Positions 9,010-17,301 of a stretch of 26,541 bases of DNA are shown one piece after another (positions within the stretch are counted from its first letter, which is position 1; each line of letters starts with the position of its first letter). Below the pieces are notes generated by a model. The model was given only the letters and a program-made list of their open reading frames with translations. It was not told the DNA's origin and did no database searches. The translations under genes were made by a program, and so were the position numbers. The stretch comes from Cylindrobasidium torrendii FP15055 ss-10 (taxonomy: Eukaryota; Basidiomycota; Agaricomycetes; Agaricales; Physalacriaceae): positions 1 to 26,541 of the forward strand of contig KN880662.1 of NCBI GenBank assembly GCA_000934385.1, given 5' to 3'.

Positions 9010-11301
9010 GTGGCGATACGGAAAATACGTCTGGAAATCACATCCTTTGTGTCCGGGAAGGACATGCGTGAGCAGAAGAGTCCCGCGCACAAAGACGCAG
9101 GCCGTGAGTGAGCACAGAAGGTGCGTTCAAGACGTGCAGGGTGAAGGGGTGCATATAGCATTCTGTGCAAACGAAATGGGCAATGAGCGGCAGCCCTCCG
9201 ATGAGTACACGACGTACCAGTTGACCGCCGAGGATACCATTTACTTCCCTACCCTCTCATTCTGCGTCTGTCTGGAGCGAGGTGTTGGACGACGTGTTCG
9301 AGGAAAGCGAAGGCGCGCAAAGTGTTGTCGATAAACAAGACAAAGTTCTACCCCCTACTCTCTCGAGGCAGTCGTTTTCAACCAGGGACGGGTCCGGCGG
9401 GGGCGTCGGCGGGACATGAACTTGGTGGTGTTGAATTTTTGATGTGAGAAATCCTTGGCGCGTCCGGCGGAGAGGGAACGCGTCGCCAGCGTCATGGATG
9501 TCGAGTTCTACACCCCCGTCCAGGTTGTCCATGCCAGCCGACCCCGAGGCAAACATCCTCTTCCCCTCTCCTGCGTGCAGCTCAACGACATCGAAAACAG
9601 GGCGGGACAGTTCTTGTCGTGTGTCGGCGTTGTCCAAGCTCCAGTCGCGCGCAGGACGCCGCAGGACTTCATGGATGCGTCCCAGGCCAGTGTTGTCTAC
9701 TCAAGCCGTCTACAGATATCCTGCTATGAAGCGACAGTTGGTGTTGGCAGAGGTTCGCTGAAGCACTGTCCCACGGATTCAAAGCGGACAAAAGACGTCT
9801 GGGCATACGCTGAAGAGTATGGCTGGGAAAAGTAGGAGGTTTGGGCGATCCCGCGACGATTGGACACGCAGACAATGGTAGTTTTGTCGTTCTACGCGAC
9901 GTGGTCTGCAGTGCGACGTTAGTAACTCCAGCTATGATAAATGTACCGTGGGATAACGGGATGGTGGAAAAGCGGCTTGAATACCAGGGAGAAGCGTAGA
10001 AATGGCAGTTGCAAGCAGAAGACGAAGGAATGTGTGGGCGGAGAAGGACAAACGCACCCGTTGAATATGACCATTTGACCAGCTCATCTCGCCCACGTCC
10101 TCCTTCTAGCGTCCGTGGTCCCGCACCGAAATTTAGGACGAAGAGTGTGCCAATTGTTCCCTTTTGTGCGCTAAGCGCGACCGCTACGTTGCTAGTCGCC
10201 AAAGTGCTGATTGGGCGGCATCGACTCAAGAAGCGTCCTTCCTGGCGCTTTCGGTGATTGGTGGCGGCGTCTGAGGCTAACGAAACGACAAAGCAGTGCG
10301 AGTGAAAGTCATGATGGTGGGAAAGCAAGCACGATCGAGACCGGCGGCAGGCAAATAGGACTTCGTTCAGACTTCGTCTCTCACATCCACCATGGGCTGA
10401 CCAAACTCGGACTTGGAACAAAAGCATCCACGCATACCCGAATGTCCAAATCCTCACTTTTATCGTTATGCTGGACTCAACATCGCAAATAAACAACGAG
10501 TTAATGCCGTTCTTTGGAAAGCGAAATGTCGTAGCCCGTGCCTTTGGACGGCCGAATGCTCTCCCACTAGAGTGTTTCTGCGACTAGGATGCTCTTAGGT
10601 GCGCATAAACAACACATTCATTCCTGCATTTCTGACATACAAGGCGTTCCTGCAGTCCCAGACCTCAATATTGCGCTCGTACTCGCATTTGCAGAGGCTA
10701 AATCTGCGACGAATCAAACGGAACCGTCTGCTATCTTCGCTCTCAATGTCCGCTGGATCCAGGCGTCGCGGGGAAGTCATAGAGGAGACATGGTCTGTGA
10801 TCTCTTGCGCCGCGCCTGCTGGTACGTCTTCATCAACATCTCTCTCTCTCTCTTTGACATCTTCGACAATGCTGATTTGGCATTAGCTTTACAATTCATC
10901 GGCCCCAGCCTTTTACGGGCCTCCTGTACGCCGTCTTAAGCCTCCTGTATGCCGCCTCAAGCCCTCCTGTACGCCGCCTCACGTTTTGGTTAAATGGATT
11001 CATCGCGTGTATGCGCTGCGATCCCTTGAGGAATCAAGCCTATGGACGCCTGTTTGCCTCCAAGCTCCCGTCTCCTTCAAACTCATCTCGCCATCAAGTT
11101 CTCAACTGACTTCTTAGCCCACCGGTCGAATCTTGCGTCGCCCACGCCCCGCCTGCATAAACGGGTGGATTCCCGGGGTCTGGGAACAGGCTTGGCACCG
11201 TCCACAACTTCTTGTACGGGACCCTTTGCTTCTTGTTCCATTGCAGCACCTTCGAGTCTACTGCCCGTTCTGCGCAAACGAAGCTTAATGACCTTAAGCG
11301 G
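9010..11301. repeat. Repeat block D (duplicate of block A)
   Basis: This segment is collinear with 14235-16393. From 10569 to 11301 it matches 15661-16393 at a constant offset of 5092 bp, with only scattered substitutions by eye. From 9010 to 10300 similarity is patchy with indels but in the same order. The block stops at the N gap exactly where block A continues. Both strands carry signals. On plus there is an intron-like GTACGTCTTC...GCTGAT...ATTAG at about 10822-10886. On minus there are peptide strings shared with other copies. I cannot name the gene. Confidence 0.85.
9257..9637 (-). pseudogene. Possible coding remnant inside block D
   Basis: A 126-codon minus-strand frame contains VFDVVELHAGEGKRMFASGS followed by AGMDNLDGGVELDIHDAGDA and a Pro-rich tail (PPTPPPDPSLVENDCLE). 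Block B (near 25196-25113, minus) reads VLDNFELHLDTGERVLASGT then ASMANRD and a stop. Block A reads GMDNLDG and LVENDFPE at the matching place. Agreement of spaced residues (ELH, G-R, ASG, M-N-D) suggests a once-coding minus strand. Frame breaks in A and B say it is decaying. No family is recognised. Confidence 0.4.
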
Positions 11302-11401
11302 NNNNNNNNNNNNNNNNNNNNNNNNNNNNNNNNNNNNNNNNNNNNNNNNNNNNNNNNNNNNNNNNNNNNNNNNNNNNNNNNNNNNNNNNNNNNNNNNNNN
11401 N
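11302..11401. other. Assembly gap of 100 N
   Basis: Exactly 100 N, the conventional placeholder for a scaffold gap of unknown size. It cuts block D at the point matching 16394 in block A, so the hidden sequence probably includes the rest of that repeat. Confidence 0.98.
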
Positions 11402-11848
11402 AGTGCACCAATGCATCCAATAAAACATACAGAGAATTTCCTATGAGCTAGTTTGCGCAGGAGCAAGGATCCCAGCCGCTGCAGTGAGTCTGCTACAAGT
11501 ACTCTCGATATTATAATGGGTAATGCTACAAGAAGAAACGTTATCCTCAGTCCTGATACTAAAGGTCATGTATGCACGCCTTTTGACGCTAACGCGCATC
11601 AATTTGCCCGACTTGTTGGAACTGTTGAAAACGGGGCGGGCGCATGAGTGAACTAGATTCAGATTCTTCGTGTGTCTATAACTGATTGTAATATAAATCG
11701 CTGAAAGCACTGTCATTTTTCCACTGCTGTCCCGCATCCTCAGAGCACTTCAGCACAGGGCGCAATCTGGGTGCAATAGCGCGCGACGCGTTGGAGACGG
11801 ACAGGCAATATGACATCACTTTCAAGGTAGCCACACCCATCAATATAT
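11402..11848. other. Intergenic, no gene assigned
   Basis: Frames such as a 64-codon plus frame ending at 11647 exist, and a competing frame reads ARIPAAAVSLLQVLSIL before a stop. None can be tied to a family. Composition is more AT-rich than in the flanking blocks. Confidence 0.45.
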
Positions 11849-11905
11849 CGAGTTCGAGTTCGTCTCGAGTCAACCTGGGTCCGTATCGAGACGAACTCGA
11901 TCTCG
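11849..11905. repeat. 20-bp inverted repeat with 17-bp spacer
   Basis: CGAGTTCGAGTTCGTCTCGA at 11849-11868 pairs with TCGAGACGAACTCGATCTCG at 11886-11905, with 19 of 20 positions complementary. It could form a strong hairpin. It lies 16 bp before the second copy of the 28-bp repeat, so the pair may mark the end of a mobile element. Confidence 0.88.
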
Positions 11906-11921
11906 TATAGTGGCAACACTA

Positions 11922-11949
11922 GCGTACACCAAACTAGGGCGCGATTACT
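11922..11949 (+). repeat. 28-bp exact repeat, copy 2
   Basis: Identical to 555-582 in the same orientation, about 11.4 kb away. This copy is preceded by the 20-bp inverted repeat, which the copy near the tRNA lacks. Confidence 0.85.
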
Positions 11950-12180
11950 ACAGGACTACTGGAAATATATTTTAACGCTCCCTCTCGCATCCTCTCTGCA
12001 GAACATCCCTCCTTCCCCCGCACAAAGTGCCTGTTTTGCATCCAAGACGAAGGGCAAGCGAGACCTCACTTCACTTCGCGACCTCCCTCCCCCTTTGTCT
12101 TTCCATCCGCCGCGGAAATGCGTTGCGAATCTGCCTCTCCGTGGGCGCGCTGCTCCCTCCTCCCCTACTCTCCCCTCATC
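11950..12180. other. Pyrimidine-rich stretch
   Basis: CT-rich with CTTCGCGACCTCCCTCCCCC and CCGCCGCGGAAATGCG. It resembles the front part of the element at 1465 and 13330 but is too diverged to call a full copy. No gene seen. Confidence 0.4.
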
Positions 12181-12472
12181 GGCCGGGGTGACTCCGCGCG
12201 TAGACCCCTTCGCCAGTGGGGAGTGTAGGTGTGGTCAGCTCTAGCGGGGTTGGGGTCAGTCTTGAGGCGATGGGGAGCGTGGATGAATGGGTCTGGGAGC
12301 AGCACGATAAAGGCATCATCGCTTCGGCCGGGGTGACTCCGCGCGTAGACTCCTTCGCCAGTGGGGAGTGTAGGTGTGGTCAGCTCTCGCGGGAGAGGAG
12401 TCAGTCTTAAGGCGATGGCGGGAACGTGGATGGATGGGTCTGCGAGCTGCACGATGAAAGCCCCATCGCGCA
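12181..12472. repeat. Two tandem copies of a 145-bp unit
   Basis: GGCCGGGGTGACTCCGCGCG starts at 12181 and again at 12326. TTCGCCAGTGGGGAGTGTAG, GTGGTCAGCTCT, GTCAGTCTT-AGGCGATGG and GGGTCTG-GAGC-GCACGAT recur in order in both units. Open frames through it repeat the same peptide twice, which reflects the DNA duplication and does not prove coding. Confidence 0.88.
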
Positions 12473-12499
12473 ACGAAGAGTCCGCGAAGAAAACAGGGC

Positions 12500-13130
12500 G
12501 TAGGAACTTCGAGCAGATACAAAGTTCGGAACACGCGCATGCGTACCTCGTTGGATATGCCCTTTCATCTCCTCCCCGGCGGCCCCTCCACCCGCGTCCT
12601 TGCCTCGGACATCGTACCTGCCCGTTGCGTTCCTTATCCTTGTCGTGAGTGCGCATCGTCCCCGTCATCGTACTGCGCTGTTGCAAGGCAGCTGCTCGCG
12701 TGAAGCGCGCTACTGTCCGAAGTCGAGAGGTGCTGCTGGTACGAACTTGGGATATGCCGCGTGAGGAGGGCAGCGCGACGTCCAAATCCCCGGGTGAACA
12801 AATGCCGAGCGACATACTGCTTTGCTAGCGGGGAAAGAGAGCGCTGGTGTATGAGAGATATGTCCTGGCAGAAAAGTCAGACCTTGCGGGAAAGAGGGAG
12901 GGTGTACACCAGAAACGTAGAGTATGCGCATGGGCAAAGTCGCACAACAAAAGTAGAAAGCCTAGAACATACACACACCTCGTGGTACATAGCTGCTGGC
13001 CTCCCCGCGTCCATACCCCGCCCGCGTCTACGCGTTCATACCAGTATCCGAATTTCTCGTCCCCGTATGCATCATACTGCGCTGCAAGTCTTTCTCGCGA
13101 GATTCTCTGCTGTCCATAGAAATGGGTCCT
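12500..13130. repeat. Diverged repeated segments, no gene
   Basis: A piece at about 12510-12690 (GTACCTCGTTGG, CCCGCGTCC-like, CCCCGTCATCGTACTGCGCTG) resembles 12965-13090 (ACCTCGTGG, CCCGCGTC, CCCCGTATGCATCATACTGC). A further echo near 1938 reads CACACGCGTACCTCGTCGTA. Long overlapping frames on both strands reflect GC-rich composition. I see no gene. Confidence 0.45.
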
Positions 13131-13329
13131 TTGGTTTTGTGTCCATAATGATGGTAGAAGCCTGAGGCCTGAGATCTAAGGTTGGGGTTCGGAATCAAAA
13201 ACACGGATCAGAGGCGACCGGGTATGTAAAGTACTGCCTCCGAAACTCGACCCTGTGCGTTCATCACCCCTTCGCCTCAGTGCTCACGATTTTTCGACGA
13301 AGAGATCAGGAGAACCGTGCATCCTGCGG
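13131..13329. other. Short dispersed-repeat piece
   Basis: GGTTGGGGTTCGGAATCAAA, ACGGATCA and GTACTGCCTCCG near 13180-13240 match the motif string that begins comparable positions in blocks C (23208) and B (25935) and near 2165. Otherwise nothing is recognised. Confidence 0.5.
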
Positions 13330-13570
13330 AGGAATGCGACGCTTCACTTCCCTCTCGACCCGTCTTTCTCTTGCCGCGTGGAAGGGGGAGGGAGAAGGGG
13401 AGGGGAAGGAAGAAGGAAGGAACCCACCGTCGCACTCCCCACTCTCACAGCGCTTCGGCTCCTCTGCATAGTGAGCGCCGGGGCGAGGAAGTAGGGAGGA
13501 GGGAGGGGGAAGGAGGGAGGGGGGAGGAAAGAGGAGGAGGGAAGACAAGGGAGAAGGGAGGAGAGGGTGA
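13330..13570. repeat. Purine/pyrimidine-rich repeat element, copy 2
   Basis: Starts AGGAATGCGACGCTT like the copy at 1465 and keeps the same order of landmarks: CCGCGTGGAAGGG, GA-rich block, CGTCGCACTCCCCACTCTC, CTCCTCTGCATAGTGAGCGC, then a long GGAGGGAGG tract to about 13565. It differs from copy 1 in the length of the purine tracts and lacks the tandem repeats upstream. Confidence 0.75.
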
Positions 13571-13884
13571 GATTACCGCTGTCTTTCGACGCAACGCTTT
13601 CATTCGACTTTTCTCAAAACGCGATAATCAAGGGGCATTTATGCATGCCCATTCACCCTACAGACTCCAATGGTTTGTCGACTCCTGCGCCTAGTTTCGG
13701 ATTGATTTCGACCTTGAATCATGAATTCTTCGTAGAATGCTTCCTCTCGTTCCTTGCATGTATGAATGGGAACTGGACATTGTTACTTTCATTTCACGCA
13801 GCGCTGCATCATCTTGGATGAACATACTGCATCGCATACGTATTGCCGAACAAATGAATAATAGACACACAACTTCGAAGCCAA
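13571..13884. other. Intergenic, nothing recognised
   Basis: No exon chain, repeat or RNA gene could be supported here. Short frames on both strands lack domains. Confidence 0.55.
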
Positions 13885-14219
13885 GCGTCGACGACGCATA
13901 CATATTCGCACATCAACGGCGCCGCACCTTCCTAACCACCCAAGCGCTCCAAGTCTCTCGCACGCATCTCGATGTCGTCTCCAACCCTCTCGCCTCCGCA
14001 AAGCTTCTCGCGAACCATCATTCCTGAATCCTCCTTCACCCCATTCCCACTCCGACCTTTTCGTTTTTCTCCCCTCTTCCTCTTCCCGAGCAATCTCCGC
14101 CTTTCTCTGCGCATCCTCAAGCTTGTGTGTAGCTTCATGCGCCTGCCCAAGTAGGAGCGGGAAGCGGAGGCCATTCCAACGGATACACTGCATGCGTCTT
14201 TGTCGGGCGGGGGAGGATC
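13885..14219 (-). pseudogene. DUF6535 gene 3'-end fragment (second)
   Basis: The minus strand reads WNGLRFPLLLGQ, KLEDAQ, EIAREEEEGRKTKRSEWEWG and EGGFRN. This is nearly the tail of DUF6535 copy 1 (KLEDAQINEEIAREEEERRKAKKSEWEW then GEGGFRN). The homologous part spans 13996-14219 and ends abruptly at GGGCGGGGGAGGATCGATG. Everything upstream of this tail, including the membrane domain, is missing. The low-coordinate flank is shared with the fragment at 5240. It is a truncated duplicate, closer in sequence to copy 1 than to copy 2. Confidence 0.88.
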
Positions 14220-14234
14220 GATGTGCGCGGCCTG

Positions 14235-16830
14235 CGGTGATACAAAAAATACGCCCTCACCTGGAGATCACCTCCTTTGTATGTGTCCGAGAAGGACATA
14301 CATGAGCAGCGCACAAGGACGCAAACCGTGAGTGAGCACAGAACGTGCAGGGTGAATGGGATAGCATTGTGTTCGAACTAAACTAAACGGGCAACGAGCG
14401 ACATGCCCTCCGATGAGTACACTACACGACGTGGCTAAAAGAAGTCGTCCACTTCACCTGTCCTCTCATCCTGCGTCTGTCTGGATCGAGGTGTTCGAGT
14501 AGAGCGAAGGCACTCAGAGGTTGATCGGATCGTGTTCGAGAAGGCGTTGCGTGCGGTATTGATCACAAAAGCTTAATAAAGCTTCACTTGACTAAGTATC
14601 TCGGGGAAGTCGTTTTCAACCAGGGGTTTCGGTGGGGCGAGAAGGAATGGAGGTTGCAGGAGGAGACGCGTCGCTAGCGTCGTGTACGCTGAACAATCGA
14701 CCACGCCGTCCAAGTTGTCCATACCACCGATGGCAGCGCCCTCTTACTTACTCTCTCCTGCATACCATTGAGATCGGGCCGAAACAGCGTCGGCATTGTC
14801 CAAATTCTAGTCGATGCCGCGGGGATTCGTGTACACCAGGGTTCATTTCATTCGGGCCATCCCAATACATCATGGCTTCCAGCTCTGGGGCGAAGATTCC
14901 TGTTGGGAGAGGCTCTGTCCCACGAATTGACAGCGGACACGGGACGTCTGGGCGTACGCTGAACAGTATGGCTGGGCAAAGTAGGAGGTGAGGTTTGGGC
15001 GATCCCGCGACGATTGGATAGGCAGAATGTACCACGGGATAACGGGATGGCGGAAAGCGGCTTGAATACCAAGGAGAAGGGCAGGACAGGAAATTGAAAG
15101 CAGGAAAGGATATGTTTGTGGGGTCGGCAGAGAACGACGAACGCACCTTATTGGAACTAACCATTCAGCACAATCATCTCGTCCGCATCTCCCTACTGGC
15201 ATCCGCGGTTCCGAACCGAAATTTGGGACGAAGAGTGTGCCACTTGTTCCCTTTTAGGCATTACGGCGCGGTCGCTACGTTGCTAGTCGCCAAAGTGCTA
15301 ATTGGACGGCAATTGGCTCATGCGAAGGTCTTCCGGGCGTGTACGGTTTACGGTGACGGCGTCTGAGGCTGACGAAACGACAAAGCAGTGTGGGAGGGGG
15401 TCATGATGGTGGGAAAGCAAGCGCGATCGAGACCGGCGGCAGGCAAATAGGACTTCGTTTCTCACATCCATTATGGGCTGACCAAACTCGGACCCAAAAC
15501 AAAAGCATTCACGCATACCCGAATGTCCAAATCCCCACTTTCATCGTTATGCTGGACTCAACATCGCAAATAAACGGGTGACCAACAACGAGTTAATGCC
15601 GTTCTTTGGAAGGCGAAATGTCGTAGCCCGCGCCTTTGGACGGCCGAATGCTCTCGCACTAGAGTGTTTCTGCGACTAGGATGCTCTTAGGTGTGCATAA
15701 ACAACACATTCGTTCCTGCATTTCTGACATACAAGGCGTTCCTGTAGTCCCAGACCTCGATATTGCGCTCGTACTCGCATTTGCAGAGGCCAAATCTGCG
15801 ACGAATCCAACGGAACCGTCTGCTATCTTCGCTCTCAATGTCCGCTGGATCCAGGCGTCGCGGGGTACTCATAGAGGAGACATGGTCTGTGATCTCTTGC
15901 GCCGCGCCTGCTGGTACGTCTTCATCAACATCTCTCTCTCTCTTTGACATCTTCGACAATGCTGATTTAGCATTAGCTTTACAATTCATCGTCCCCACCC
16001 TTTCACGGGCCTCCTGTACGCCGTCTTAAGCCTCCTGTATGCCGCCTCAAGCCCTCCTGTACGCCGCCTCACGCTTTGGTTAAATGGATTCATCGCGTGT
16101 ATGCGCTGCGATCCCTTGAGGAATCAAGCATATGGACGCCTGTTTGCCTCCAAGCTTCCGTCTCCTTCAAACTCATCTTTCCATTAAGTTCTCAACTGAC
16201 TTCTTAGCCCACCGCTCGAATCTTGCGTCGCCCACGCCCCGCCTGCATAAACGGGTGGATTCCCGGGGTCTGGGAACAGGCTTGGCACCGTCCACGACTT
16301 CTTGTACGGGACCCTTTGCTTCTTGTTCCATTGCAGCACCTTCGAGTCTACTGCCCGTTCTGCGCAAACGAAGCTTAATGACCTTAAGCGGGCAGCCAAT
16401 TCTAGGAGTAAAACGGCACTTTGCAATGCGTCGATCGATGAGCATGGGCGACCGTAGAACTCCTTTTCCATAGACGAGCACGGTAGTCTCGATGGCCTCA
16501 TCCAGGTATCGGGTAGGAGCGTGGTTCGCGATCTGTTGCGTCGCGTCATCGGGTACGTCTTCATTTTTCTCTGTGTTGTGCTGGATCGTGCTGACTGGGC
16601 ATCAGATATGGCTCGCCGCTCCAGTGATGAGCTCCTACCTCGCGATCCCTGAGAGAGAATATGAACTCGCGCGCTATGAGAACCCAGCGAGATCCGGCAG
16701 AGACCGACCACGGGCACGCCTCCGTACCATTGAAGTACTCCATCCACCTGCATCGCCCCACACATCCAACGAATAGAGCTTCGCAACTCAATTGAGCACA
16801 AATCCTTACGTGAACAAGACACCAAGCAAC
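14235..16830. repeat. Repeat block A (most complete copy)
   Basis: Collinear with block D (9010-11301) and extending past the point where D meets the gap. The extra part (16394-16830) matches the end of block B (26290-26541) and, less well, block C (23560-23750). It contains two intron-like elements on plus: one near 15914-15977 ending GCTGATTTAGCATTAG, and GTACGTCTTC...GTGCTGACTGGGCATCAG at about 16551-16606. On minus, the same two places read EDVP-x2-A-x-Q-x-I/V-x2-H in every copy. No named family is recognised, and frames are broken in several places. Confidence 0.85.
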
Positions 16831-17301
16831 AACTCGTGCTTCACCCTCGCGAGGAATGGTAGTATCTTTGTTGTTTTGTCGATGAAGGGTACGTGCATCC
16901 ACGATTAGTAGGGAGCGCCGTAAAACTCCGTCCAAAGATTTCCAGTAAGCGTGTGTTTCCTTCCTCTGTTTTGGGCGTAAGAGTGTTGTATGACTGACAG
17001 ATTTGTTCAGGTTCTCGGATGGCCTCCGTACCAACTGCTAGTTGTCGATCACGGCACGGACATCGACGGTGGATGTACTCCGCCCGGACTTTGGTTATTA
17101 GCTGTCAGTTTAACTCAAACATTCTGAATAAATAGGGTCCGCAAAAGTGTGAGCCTTGGTGCGAGCATTATAACAGATACAACAAAGCAATGCATTGAGT
17201 ACGGCTCTCACGACAAATAAAACAAACAATCAAAATTCCGCACATGAGCGTGTGCACCCACAAACCTCCTGCGACTGCTGCGTCGTGCCCTCCTTCCCCC
17301 C
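16831..17301. other. Intergenic between block A and DUF6535 copy 2
   Basis: No gene or repeat recognised. It would hold the 3' untranslated region of the minus-strand gene that stops at 17302. Confidence 0.55.

Noticed and set aside
8732..9334. 200-codon plus-strand frame
   Set aside because: It runs into repeat block D, where the matching part of block A is full of indels and stops, so the frame is not conserved.
12165..12815. 216-codon minus-strand frame
   Set aside because: It spans the 145-bp tandem repeat, repeats its own peptide and reflects GC-rich composition with no recognised domain.
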